DNA of 64,000 nucleotides from Pseudomonas viciae (GTDB lineage Bacteria > Pseudomonadota > Gammaproteobacteria > Pseudomonadales > Pseudomonadaceae): positions 1,586,001 through 1,650,000 of the forward strand of contig NZ_CP035088.1 of NCBI RefSeq assembly GCF_004786035.1, given 5' to 3'. The translations under genes were made by a program, and so were the position numbers. Shown piece by piece: positions 17,971 through 25,827 of the stretch; within the stretch, counting starts at the first letter, position 1, and each line of letters begins with the position of its first letter. A model generated the notes under the pieces. It was not told where the DNA came from, ran no database searches, and saw only the letters and a program-made list of their open reading frames with translations.

Positions 17971-19104
17971 GTGGCCATCGATATTCACTGGATTCGCGAC
18001 AACGATAGCCTCGGTCAGTTTTGCGCCGAATGGCAGCAGTTGCCATTCGTCGCCCTCGACACCGAATTCATGCGGGTCGACACCTTTTACCCGATTGCCG
18101 GTTTGCTGCAGATCGGTGATGGCAAGCGTGCCTACCTGATTGACCCCTTGACCATCGACAACTGGCAGCCCCTGGCCGCACTGCTGGAAAACCCGACAGT
18201 GCTCAAGGTGCTGCACGCCTGCAGCGAAGACCTTGAAGTGCTGCTGCGTTTAACTGGCAGCCTGCCCGCGCCCCTGTTCGACACTCAACTGGCCGCCGCT
18301 TACCTGAACCTGGGTTTCTCCATGGGTTACTCGCGACTGGTGCAGGAAGTGCTCGGCATCGAATTGCCCAAGGGCGAGACTCGCTCCGACTGGTTGCAAC
18401 GGCCGCTGTCCGAGACGCAGATCAGCTACGCGGCTGAAGATGCGGTGCATCTGGCGGAGGTTTTCGTACAACTGCGTCCGAAGCTTTCCAACGAAAGATA
18501 CGCCTGGGTACTGGAGGACGGCGCCGAACTGGTGGCCAACCTGCGTCGCGAAGTCGACCCCTATGAGGTGTACCGTGAGGCCAAGTTGGCCTGGAAACTT
18601 TCCCGTGCCCAACTGGCCGTGCTGCGCGAACTGTGTGCCTGGCGCGAGCGGGAGGCGCGTGCCCGTGACGTGCCGCGCAACCGTATCATCCGCGAGCATT
18701 CGTTATGGCCCCTGGCTCGCACGCAGCCGGATAATCTCGGCGCGCTGGCGAAAATCGAAGATATGCACCCGCGTACCGTACGCCAGGATGGCGAGTTTCT
18801 GTTGGAGCTGATTCAGCGCGCCGCCAGCGTGTCGCCCGAGCAATGGCCGCCGGCGGTGGCTGAGCCGTTGCCCATCGAGGCCTCGGCGCTGGTCAAGCGC
18901 CTGCGGGCGCTGGGCCAGGCTGAAGCCGAGCGCCTGGGGATTGCCCCGGAGCTGATGCTGCGCAAGAAAACCCTCGAAGCGCTGCTCAAGAGCGGCTTTC
19001 CCGAGGGCCCTTACCAATTACCCGATTCGCTGCGTGGCTGGCGCCGCGAATTGATGGGCCAGGCGCTGCTCGACAGCCTGGCCACCGCCGGAGAACAGCC
19101 TTGA
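17971..19104 (+). CDS. rnd: Ribonuclease D
   Basis: A 377-residue 3'-5' exoribonuclease that trims tRNA and other stable RNA precursors. The DEDDy exonuclease domain shows [14 protein letters not shown] (Asp30, Glu32), [11 protein letters not shown] and [15 protein letters not shown]. It is followed by HRDC repeats (from about residue 205). The start is GTG at 17971, preceded by the strong site AGGGAGA. The stop overlaps the ycgL start, so the two are translationally coupled, as in other Pseudomonas. Confidence 0.95.
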   Translation: MAIDIHWIRDNDSLGQFCAEWQQLPFVALDTEFMRVDTFYPIAGLLQIGDGKRAYLIDPLTIDNWQPLAALLENPTVLKVLHACSEDLEVLLRLTGSLPAPLFDTQLAAAYLNLGFSMGYSRLVQEVLGIELPKGETRSDWLQRPLSETQISYAAEDAVHLAEVFVQLRPKLSNERYAWVLEDGAELVANLRREVDPYEVYREAKLAWKLSRAQLAVLRELCAWREREARARDVPRNRIIREHSLWPLARTQPDNLGALAKIEDMHPRTVRQDGEFLLELIQRAASVSPEQWPPAVAEPLPIEASALVKRLRALGQAEAERLGIAPELMLRKKTLEALLKSGFPEGPYQLPDSLRGWRRELMGQALLDSLATAGEQP

Positions 19105-19394
19105 AACGTATCTGCTCCATCTACCGAAGCTCGAAGAAAAACGAGATGTACCTGTATGTGCTCAAGAGCGATGCCTTGAAGCGTGTGCCGGAACCTCTGA
19201 TGGCTGCCTTTGGCAAGGCGATCCATGCCTTTGACCTGGTGCTGAGCCCCGAGCGGGAGCTGTCCCGGGAAGACATCGGCAAAGTGCTGGAAAACCTCGA
19301 CACCCAGGGGTATCACCTGCAGATGCCACCGGCCGAGGACGAATACATCGAGCATTTGCCCGAAGAGTTGCTGCGACGCAACGACCCGGTCTGA
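19101..19394 (+). CDS. YcgL domain protein
   Basis: A 97-residue member of the YcgL (DUF709) family, whose biochemical role is not established. Typical motifs are [14 protein letters not shown] and GYHLQMPP. The start is TTG at 19101, overlapping the rnd stop codon by four bases (TTGA), which is why I choose it: there is no ATG in this position and the family N-terminus CSIYRS begins here. Confidence 0.9.
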   Translation: MKRICSIYRSSKKNEMYLYVLKSDALKRVPEPLMAAFGKAIHAFDLVLSPERELSREDIGKVLENLDTQGYHLQMPPAEDEYIEHLPEELLRRNDPV

Positions 19395-19516
19395 TGCTCT
19401 CCTGGGCACCCGTCCTGGGGGCTCTTGAAACACTGGAATGGTTTATTGGCGATGACCGCCTGGATAGAGCGACACTCTGTCGGCGGTTGTCTGCATTGTT
19501 TTTGAAAGGTTGATTC

Positions 19517-20449
19517 ATGCGCGTTCTGATTGCCGAACACGACCACGCGGTGTATGCCCAGCTTCTGCGTCAAGCTGCACCCGATCTCGAAGTCCTGACC
19601 AGTGGCGACTCTGCCGAACTGTCGCGACTGGCCGCCGATTGCCCGGTCTGGCTGGGTCAGCCCGATCTGCTGGGCACCCTGTTGCGTCAAGGTCATCGTC
19701 CGCTCTGGCTGCAATCGACCTGGGCGGGCATCACGCCGCTGCTGGCCGAGGGCTTGACGCGCAATTACCGCCTGACCCGTGCGGTGGGCATTTTCGGCCA
19801 GGTGATGGCCGAGTACGTGCTGACTTACATGCTCGGCCATGAGCGCGAGGTGCTGGCGCGGCTGGTCAGCCAGGTCGAGCGCAAGTGGGACAACCGCCAG
19901 GGGCAAGGTTTGGCCGGGCGCAAGGTACTGATCGTCGGCACCGGTGATATCGGTCAGCGTGTGGCGCAGTTCCTGGTGCCGTTTGGCGTGCAGTTGTATG
20001 GCATTGCCAGCGAAGCCCGGGAGCTGGCGCCTTTCATTGAGGTCGGGGCGCTGGAGGATTTGCCGCGGTTGGTAGGTGAGGTGGATTACGTGATCAACCT
20101 GCTGCCAAACACGCCTAACACCCATGACGTGTACGACGCGGCGCTGTTCAAGCAATTCAAGCCAACCGGACTGTTCATCAATGTCGGACGCGGCGTTGCG
20201 GTGGTGGATGCGGACCTGGTGCAAGCCTTGAAAGAAGGGCACCTGGCCGGCGCAGTGATCGACGTTTGCAGGCAAGAGCCGCTGCCGCAGCGTCACCCAT
20301 TCTGGACCGCCTGGGGCCTGCTGTTGACCGGCCATAGCTCGGCGCCCACCTCACCGACGATGATGGTGCAGTTGTTCCTGGAAAACCTGCGGGCCTATCA
20401 GGCCGGCGAAGCGCTGCGCGGGGAAGTGGATTTCACCCGGGGCTACTGA
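19517..20449 (+). CDS. D-2-hydroxyacid dehydrogenase (GhrA-like)
   Basis: A 310-residue NAD(P)-dependent dehydrogenase of the D-isomer 2-hydroxyacid family, likely reducing glyoxylate or hydroxypyruvate. The nucleotide-binding motif is VLIVGTGDIGQRVAQF. The catalytic Arg-Glu-His set is seen in FINVGRGVAVVD, AVIDVCRQEPLP and the TGHSSAP segment. A ribosome site (AAAGG) lies 12 bases before the ATG. It belongs to the rnd-ycgL block, and the IS110 element sits downstream. Confidence 0.88.
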   Translation: MRVLIAEHDHAVYAQLLRQAAPDLEVLTSGDSAELSRLAADCPVWLGQPDLLGTLLRQGHRPLWLQSTWAGITPLLAEGLTRNYRLTRAVGIFGQVMAEYVLTYMLGHEREVLARLVSQVERKWDNRQGQGLAGRKVLIVGTGDIGQRVAQFLVPFGVQLYGIASEARELAPFIEVGALEDLPRLVGEVDYVINLLPNTPNTHDVYDAALFKQFKPTGLFINVGRGVAVVDADLVQALKEGHLAGAVIDVCRQEPLPQRHPFWTAWGLLLTGHSSAPTSPTMMVQLFLENLRAYQAGEALRGEVDFTRGY

Positions 20450-20469
20450 AGCCACCCCGATCAAATGAG

Positions 20470-20553
20470 TGTGGGAGCGGGCTTGCTCGCGATAGCGGTG
20501 GGTCAGCTGACTTCAATGCTGGCTGACCCGGCGCCATCGCGAGCAAGCTCGCT
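20470..20553. repeat. REP doublet split by the IS110 element
   Basis: A left REP arm (GTGGGAGCGGGCTTGCTCGCG) and a right arm that reads GCGAGCAAGCTCGCT and then stops. The missing piece, CCCACAG, resumes at 21723 beyond the transposase gene. Joining the two restores an ordinary REP arm, so this is the insertion target. Confidence 0.9.
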
Positions 20554-20576
20554 TGTATGTTTAGACTTGAAGGGGT

Positions 20577-20715
20577 GGGCGGGACTAAAAGCTCGATTCC
20601 GACTCTAGCCAGTACGGACCGTGGGAGACTTCTCGTTCCGCCCTTTCTACCTAAAGCGCCGATAAGGAATTCATCGGTAAAACCGACGATAGAGGCAAGC
20701 CAGCGCAAAGGTAGA
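20577..20715 (+). ncRNA. Predicted IS110 bridge RNA
   Basis: Two stem-loops with internal loops lie in the 5' non-coding end. Loop 1 is closed by GGGCGGGAC (20577-20585) with GTTCCGCCC (20635-20643) and has an inner hairpin TCCG/CGGA. Its left strand carries AAGCTCG (20589-20595), identical to the target bases before the CT core. Its right strand carries GTGGGAG (20621-20627), the reverse complement of CT-CCCAC after the core. Loop 2 is closed by TCTACCT/AGGTAGA (20646-20652, 20709-20715) with inner hairpin TCGGT/ACCGA. It carries weaker matches to the element ends (AAGGAAT for the left donor, CAAG for the right). RNA ends are not determined. Confidence 0.75.
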
Positions 20716-20754
20716 CCCCGACAAGCACCTAAACCCTAGCTCCGAGGATTCGTC

Positions 20755-21717
20755 ATGACAATCCTTAACTCACCAACGGTTATTGGTATCGATGTAGCGA
20801 AGGCCGAAATCGTCGTTTACCGCGAAGACCTGAAAATCACTCAAGCCATCGACAACAATCGAGAAGCTCTTGGCCGGTGGCTCAAAACACTACCAGCCCA
20901 AAGCTCGATTGCGCTGGAAGCCACCAGTTTTTATCACCTGGACACAGCTGAGCTGGCCCATGGAATGGGGTTTCATGTTTACGTTGTGGATCCTTATCGG
21001 GTGGCTCATTACCGTGAAAGTATTGGTCTGCGGGCTAAAACTGATCCTTGTGATGCGCGTTTGCTGGCTCGTTATCTAACGAACGAACAAGCAAGGCTGC
21101 GTATCTGGAGCCCACCTCCAGAAGCCTACAAAGTGTTAAAAAGCCTGCTTAGAAAACGTGCGGCACTCATCAAGGCCCGCGTCAGCATCGTGCTGAGCTT
21201 TTCGAACGAACCGCGTCTGAAGGACATCTTGGCCCGGCAGTTGGAGGTCTTCAAAGAGTCCGATCAGGCCATTCAGAAACTAATGCGTGAGGCCAGCCAA
21301 GCGGCAGGGATCACTGAAAACATCAACCGCTGCAAAGCCATTGAAGGGATTGGTGAACTGACGGCCATTGGCTTGGCGACCGCATTCATGCGCGGTCACT
21401 TCGTCAGTGGCGATGCATTCATTGCTTTCTTGGGGATGGATTTGCGTCCAAAAGATTCAGGGAAGAAGCACAGTCCTCGTCACTTGAGCAAAAAAGGGGA
21501 CGGGGAGCTACGACGCTTGGCGCACAACGCCGCGATGGCGGCCTGTCGGTCTCCTGCCTGGAAACCTTACTATGAGGCCTTCTTGGCACGAGGCCTGGCC
21601 AGAACTCAGGCCTTGGTTATCCTCGCTCGCAAGTTGTGTCGGGTAGCATTCGCCCTGATGAAAAATCAGAGCGAATACCAACCAAATTCAGGGTTGCAGG
21701 GTTCCCCTGCAACATAG
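20755..21717 (+). CDS. IS110-family transposase (DEDD recombinase)
   Basis: A 320-residue recombinase. The RuvC-like domain has Asp13 (GIDVAKAE), Glu55 (IALEATSFYH), and Asp97 and Asp100 (KTDPCDARLLARYL). The C-terminal Transposase_20 domain has the candidate catalytic serine Ser235 in RPKDSGKKHS. In characterised relatives the protein works with a bridge RNA that pairs with target and donor DNA. All catalytic residues are present, so it looks intact. The stop codon lies only 3 bp from the right boundary. Confidence 0.95.
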   Translation: MTILNSPTVIGIDVAKAEIVVYREDLKITQAIDNNREALGRWLKTLPAQSSIALEATSFYHLDTAELAHGMGFHVYVVDPYRVAHYRESIGLRAKTDPCDARLLARYLTNEQARLRIWSPPPEAYKVLKSLLRKRAALIKARVSIVLSFSNEPRLKDILARQLEVFKESDQAIQKLMREASQAAGITENINRCKAIEGIGELTAIGLATAFMRGHFVSGDAFIAFLGMDLRPKDSGKKHSPRHLSKKGDGELRRLAHNAAMAACRSPAWKPYYEAFLARGLARTQALVILARKLCRVAFALMKNQSEYQPNSGLQGSPAT

Positions 21718-21732
21718 AATCTCCCACAGTTT

Positions 21733-22326
21733 TTAGAGGGTGAAGTCGCCTTCCGCCACCAGTTCACTCAACGGTCGGCGCGGGCTTGGGGTTTCGCGGG
21801 CCTGGAGGTAATCGGCCAGGGTCGATTTGTCCCCCAGCTTGCCGATTGCCACGGCGGCGTGCAGTGCATAGCCTTGCGGGATCTTCAGTTCCTTGCGGGT
21901 CAGTTCCTGGTCGAAACCGGCCATGCCATGGGTGTGCCAGCCGCTGAGGCTGGCTTGCAGCGCGAGGTGGCCCCAGGCCGCGCCCGTATCGAAGGTGTGG
22001 CACAGCGCCGGGGTTTCTTCGGTGGCGCCGGGTACCGCGAAGGTGGTTTTCGAGGCGATAATCACCAGCGCCGAGGCATGTTGAGCCCAGCCGCGGTTGA
22101 ATTCATTGAGCAGGCCCAAAAAACGCTCCCAGTTTGGCGTGTCGCGGCGCGCATAGAGAAAGCGCCACGGCTGCGAGTTGTACGCCGACGGCGCCCAACG
22201 AGCGGCTTCGAAGAAGCCCAGCAGGGTCTCCTCGGCAATGCTCTCACCGGTAAAGGCTCGGGGCGACCAACGCTCGATGAACTGAGGATGAATAGCGTAA
22301 TCGGCAATGCGAGAATTAGCGCTCAT
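21733..22326 (-). CDS. Nitroreductase family protein
   Basis: A 197-residue FMN-dependent oxidoreductase. RWSPRAFTGESI near the N-terminus and RWAPSAYNSQPWRFLYA are the usual flavin-binding segments, and GWHTHGMAGFD lies in the middle. The physiological substrate is unknown. AGGTAAG precedes the ATG. It lies within the rnd-ycgN region, and the IS110 insertion is just beyond its 3' end, so the gene itself is not disturbed. Confidence 0.9.
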   Translation of the reverse strand: MSANSRIADYAIHPQFIERWSPRAFTGESIAEETLLGFFEAARWAPSAYNSQPWRFLYARRDTPNWERFLGLLNEFNRGWAQHASALVIIASKTTFAVPGATEETPALCHTFDTGAAWGHLALQASLSGWHTHGMAGFDQELTRKELKIPQGYALHAAVAIGKLGDKSTLADYLQARETPSPRRPLSELVAEGDFTL

Positions 22327-22485
22327 GGACTTACCTGACTGGGTTCGGGAGGTGGATGACGCAACCTACTTCCCGACGCGCGGCCTGACAAGCTCCTCCC
22401 TACCGACAGTCGCCAATGCTTGGCCTGGAGCGGTCCCGGCACTAGACTGTCGGCCTTTTCACCACCTGATGTTGATGCTTGAGCC

Positions 22486-22935
22486 ATGGCCGCCAAAGTC
22501 GAACCGTTCTGGATACGCAAAACCCTCGATCAGCTCGACTCGCAGGAGTGGGAATCGCTGTGCGATGGCTGTGGCCTGTGCTGCCTGCAAAAACTCGAAG
22601 ACGAAGACGACAACAGCGTCTACTACACGCGCATCGCCTGCAAACTGCTGGACCTGAAAACCTGCCAGTGCACCGACTATCCCAACCGCCGCGACTTTGT
22701 TCCCGACTGCATCCAGCTCACGCCGGGCAAAGCCGATGAGTTCAAATGGCTGCCGCCGACCTGCGGTTATCGGCTGGTCAGCGAGGGCAAGGACTTGCCG
22801 TTGTGGCACCACCTGGTCTGCGGCGACCGCGATGCCGTGCACCACGAACGCATTTCTCAGTCTGGGCGTATGTTGGCCGAGGGCAGCGTGCCCGAAGACG
22901 ATTGGGAAGATCATCTGATTTTTCGCGCCGGCTGA
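22486..22935 (+). CDS. YcgN family cysteine-cluster protein
   Basis: A 149-residue UPF0260/YcgN protein. The N-terminal cluster [12 protein letters not shown] and further cysteines ([19 protein letters not shown]) suggest metal or Fe-S binding, but the function is not established. It ends 31 bp before the start chosen for the M61-like gene, on the same strand. Confidence 0.9.
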   Translation: MAAKVEPFWIRKTLDQLDSQEWESLCDGCGLCCLQKLEDEDDNSVYYTRIACKLLDLKTCQCTDYPNRRDFVPDCIQLTPGKADEFKWLPPTCGYRLVSEGKDLPLWHHLVCGDRDAVHHERISQSGRMLAEGSVPEDDWEDHLIFRAG

Positions 22936-22966
22936 TCCGCTGGTGTCGCATCACCTGGGGGAGCCC

Positions 22967-24196
22967 ATGGCTGCAGGACTGAAACGGATGCTGGCGGCAG
23001 GGCTGCTGGCGGTGTGCGGGCCACTGTGGGCGGCGCAGAAAGTCGATCTGGATTATCACGTGCATCTGTTGCCGCAGAGCGACCAGGCTGAGGTGCGCCT
23101 GACCCTGGCACGGGGTTCGGCGGTGCGCAGCCTCGATTTTGACCTCGGCGATGGCAGCCGCTACAGCGACTTCAAGGCTGATGGTCAATGGCAGTTTTCG
23201 CCGGGTAAGCAAGCGCGAGGTGTCTGGCGCCCGACCGCCGACAAGTCCAGCCTGAGCTACCGCGTGCGCATCAGTCATGCCCGCAAGACAGGCACCTTCG
23301 AAACCCGCATGACCCCGGCATGGGCCTTGCTGCGCGGCGATGACCTGGTGCCGTCGGCCAAGCTCGATCAGCAGGACGGTGTCGAACTGGTTGCCCGCCT
23401 GGAGGTTGAATTGCCCGACGGCTGGAAAAGCATCGAAACCCCCTGGCCGCGCATCGGCAAGCAACGTTTTCGCATCGACAACCCCTCGCGGCTCTTCGAC
23501 CGTCCCACTGGCTGGATGCTCGCTGGCAAACTGGGCAGCCGCCGCACACGCCTGGGAGAAACCGAAGTCACGGTGGCCTCGCCCCGAGGCCAGGGCATGC
23601 GCCGGATGGACGTGCTGACGTTGTTGACGTTCGTCTGGCCGCAGGTGCAGGCGCTGGTGCCGCGTCATCCCGCCAAGCTGCTGATTGTTGGTGCAAGCGA
23701 CCCATTGTGGCGTGGCGCCCAGGCCGGCCATGACTCGATTTATCTGCACAGTCGCCCGCCGCTGGTCAGCGAACGGGGCAGCAGCGCGTTGTTGCGCGAG
23801 TTGGTGCAGGCGCTGGCGCGTGTTCATGATCATGATCGCAGCGATTGGATCAGCGAAGGTCTGACCGAGTACTACGCCATCGAACTGCTGCGTCGTGCCG
23901 GTGGCATGAGTGATGACCGCTACCAGGCCCTGAATGACCGGCTCGCGCGGGACAGCAAGGGCGTCACCACCTTGCGCGGTGAGCAGGTCGGCCCGGCTGT
24001 GGTGGCCAAGGCAGTATTGCTGCTGCAGGAACTGGATCGCGAGATCCGCTTGAAAACCCGTAACAAGCGTTCGCTGGATGATGTGTTACAGGGGGCTATG
24101 CGCCTGGAAACGGTCGACACCCAGGAGTTTGTGCAGCTCAGTGAAAGCATCCTGGAGGGGAGCTCTACTGTGCTGGATACCAGGTTACTTCAGTGA
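22967..24196 (+). CDS. M61-like exported protein with a degenerate zinc motif
   Basis: A 409-residue protein with a signal peptide (about residues 1-22, ending PLWA). The N-terminal part is a beta-rich domain. The C-terminal half resembles the gluzincin catalytic domain of M61 glycyl aminopeptidases: WISEGLTEYYAIELLRRAGG matches their EGFTxYY segment. The zinc motif HExxH expected just before it reads RELVQ, so both histidines are gone. It is probably not a zinc peptidase. The ATG at 22967 is preferred for the signal peptide; GTG 22943 and ATG 22988 are alternatives. Confidence 0.6.
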   Translation: MAAGLKRMLAAGLLAVCGPLWAAQKVDLDYHVHLLPQSDQAEVRLTLARGSAVRSLDFDLGDGSRYSDFKADGQWQFSPGKQARGVWRPTADKSSLSYRVRISHARKTGTFETRMTPAWALLRGDDLVPSAKLDQQDGVELVARLEVELPDGWKSIETPWPRIGKQRFRIDNPSRLFDRPTGWMLAGKLGSRRTRLGETEVTVASPRGQGMRRMDVLTLLTFVWPQVQALVPRHPAKLLIVGASDPLWRGAQAGHDSIYLHSRPPLVSERGSSALLRELVQALARVHDHDRSDWISEGLTEYYAIELLRRAGGMSDDRYQALNDRLARDSKGVTTLRGEQVGPAVVAKAVLLLQELDREIRLKTRNKRSLDDVLQGAMRLETVDTQEFVQLSESILEGSSTVLDTRLLQ

Positions 24197-24203
24197 CACC
24201 GCT

Positions 24204-24278
24204 ATCGCGGGCAAGCCTTGCTCCCACAGGATTGAGTCATACAAAATCCAATGTGGGAGCAAGGCTTGCCCGCGATGA
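24204..24278. repeat. REP doublet
   Basis: An inverted pair, ATCGCGGGCAAGCCTTGCTCCCAC and its mirror (given in part), around a 30-bp spacer. It lies between the convergent M61-like gene and the DUF2892-like gene. Confidence 0.85.
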
Positions 24279-24302
24279 GGCGATCAATTTCACCGCAAAA
24301 AC

Positions 24303-24686
24303 TTAGAATCCAGCTTTTGGTGACGGCGAATCCAACGAATCATTCCCCGTCACCGTAGCCGTACCCGTCGCCGCCTCGGCATTGGCCTTCAAGCGGCTCA
24401 GCTCATCACCGGCCTGCTCGATGCGGGCGCGGGCGCTGTGCAGATTCTGACGGTTCTTTTCCAGCAGGCTTTTGGCCGAGCAATGCCCGGTGATGCCCCG
24501 CGCCAGCGCCATGCCGCCGATCGCCAGTTGGGCCAAGCCGATCACTCCGCCACGGCGCAAGCCTTTGCCCATCATCAGCACGCCGCCGGCCAGTGAGCCA
24601 ATGCGTTCCCAGCCGTGCACGTTCTGCGGCGGATGAGATTGGAAAGGGGTGGTCTCAATCGGCTCGAACGGGTTGTTATCGCTCAT
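24303..24686 (-). CDS. YgaP-like (DUF2892) membrane protein
   Basis: A 127-residue protein with the conserved opening NVHGWERIGSLAGGVLMMGKGL, two hydrophobic helices (about residues 28-68) and a helical charged tail that looks like a coiled coil (residues 75-105). This domain occurs in YgaP and many short membrane proteins; its function is not known. It is preceded on the same strand by the TrmH-type gene. Confidence 0.75.
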   Translation of the reverse strand: MSDNNPFEPIETTPFQSHPPQNVHGWERIGSLAGGVLMMGKGLRRGGVIGLAQLAIGGMALARGITGHCSAKSLLEKNRQNLHSARARIEQAGDELSRLKANAEAATGTATVTGNDSLDSPSPKAGF

Positions 24687-24763
24687 GATCTGTCTCCAGT
24701 GTGGGGATCGGTATAAAACTGACTGCCCGAGCGATTCCCTTGTTCAATCCAATTGCACACCGA

Positions 24764-25234
24764 TCAGCGGAATTGCGGGCCCGAACGGGTGTTGTTGCCT
24801 TTGGCCATGCGGTCGTACAGCACGACGTTGACCGTGGCGGCCAGGTTCATGCAGCCGGTAGTGGGGATGTACACCACGTCTTCGCACCAATCGCGAATGT
24901 CTTTATCCAGCGAGCCGTCCTCAGGGCCGAAGATGTACAACGCCCGGTCCGGGTGCGTGTATTCGGGCAAGGGACGAGCGCCTTCCACCAGTTCCACGGC
25001 CACCGGCACACAGCCCAGGGGCAGGATTTTCTTCAGGTCGTCGATGCCGATCAGCGGAATGTCGTAGTGGACTTTCTTGGTGTCGGTGACGAAGTCGGCG
25101 GCGCGCTCATAGCGCTTGCCGGTGTAGAACACCGACGCCACGCCGTAGCAGCCGGCGGCACGCATGACCGAACCGACGTTTTCCGGTGACTTGGGGTTGA
25201 ACAGACCGATGCAGCTATAGCGTTTGTTGGCCAC
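24764..25234 (-). CDS. TrmH/SpoU-type RNA methyltransferase
   Basis: A 156-residue SPOUT-fold methyltransferase. Motif 1 is NPKSPENVGSVMRAAGCYGV. The C-terminal knot motifs are ALYIFGPEDGSLD and YIPTTGCMNLAATVNVVLYD. Members 2'-O-methylate tRNA or rRNA with SAM; which RNA is modified here cannot be told. It lacks the N-terminal substrate domain of larger SpoU enzymes. Confidence 0.88.
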   Translation of the reverse strand: MANKRYSCIGLFNPKSPENVGSVMRAAGCYGVASVFYTGKRYERAADFVTDTKKVHYDIPLIGIDDLKKILPLGCVPVAVELVEGARPLPEYTHPDRALYIFGPEDGSLDKDIRDWCEDVVYIPTTGCMNLAATVNVVLYDRMAKGNNTRSGPQFR

Positions 25235-25418
25235 GGACGGGGTGCCTTTGGGAAAAGGCGCGATTATACGGGGAATGGGGCTGCGTGTTCAGTTTGTGAG
25301 TGGGGGCTGATGGTCGGTTACCTATTCACGAACCTGACCAATCGGTAACGTCCCCGCCAGCGTCGTGAAAGGCACCAGTCGTTATGGTTTGCCTGACAAA
25401 TGACTGCCGGAGTTCCTC

Positions 25419-25751
25419 ATGAAGACCCTTGATGCCTTGCTCGCCGTTTCGATCCTGTCCCTTTCTTCCCTTGCCTTGGCGGAAGGAGGAGGTGACCGGG
25501 TTTATGGCCGGATGATCCAGAACAATCAACAAGCCATGGCGCAATACGCCGCCGCAAACGGCAAAGCCGTCGCCGAAATCGTTCATTACGAATACGGCAT
25601 GAAACTCGATGTAAAAAAAGTGGTGAGCATTACACCGGCCAATAAAGGCTGTGGTGTCGGACCGTCGCGCATGACTTACGAAGACTCGAACGGCAAGCTC
25701 AATACCGTGGAATACAGGCTCCTGGGTGATAACTGTCCGAATGGCGGCTGA
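25419..25751 (+). CDS. DUF2790 secreted small protein
   Basis: A 110-residue protein with a clear signal peptide (cleavage after about residue 21, ALA). The DUF2790 domain follows with HYEYGMKLDVKKVVSIT, two cysteines probably disulfide-bonded (GCGVGPSRMTYED and NCPNG). This family is common in Pseudomonas and several members are copper-responsive; a CopA-type ATPase lies directly downstream in convergent orientation. Its function is unknown. Confidence 0.88.
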   Translation: MKTLDALLAVSILSLSSLALAEGGGDRVYGRMIQNNQQAMAQYAAANGKAVAEIVHYEYGMKLDVKKVVSITPANKGCGVGPSRMTYEDSNGKLNTVEYRLLGDNCPNGG

Positions 25752-25789
25752 TTACCGTCTCGTTTGTTCTCCTTTGGTTTTGAGACGGT

Positions 25790-25815
25790 CAGGCGCCTGG
25801 TGGCGCCTGTTTTTT
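25790..25815 (+). terminator. Rho-independent terminator after the DUF2790 gene
   Basis: CAGGCGCC-TGGT-GGCGCCTG forms a perfect 8-bp stem followed by T6. It serves the DUF2790 gene, and the convergent copA ends 13 bp beyond. Confidence 0.9.
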
Positions 25816-25827
25816 ATGTGCTCCGGA

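Larger units (their letters stand above)
20554..21720 (+). mobile_element. IS110-family insertion sequence inside a REP palindrome
   Basis: The element is about 1,167 bp, bounded by the CT dinucleotide repeated at 20552-20553 and 21721-21722, the presumed recombination core. It has no terminal inverted repeats, as expected for the IS110 subgroup. A 201-bp 5' non-coding end precedes the transposase, and the 3' end is nearly absent. Targeting of REP sequences is known for IS110 relatives such as IS621 and ISPpu10. The boundary was inferred by restoring the uninterrupted REP sequence, using the copy at 51862-51875 as reference. Confidence 0.9.
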
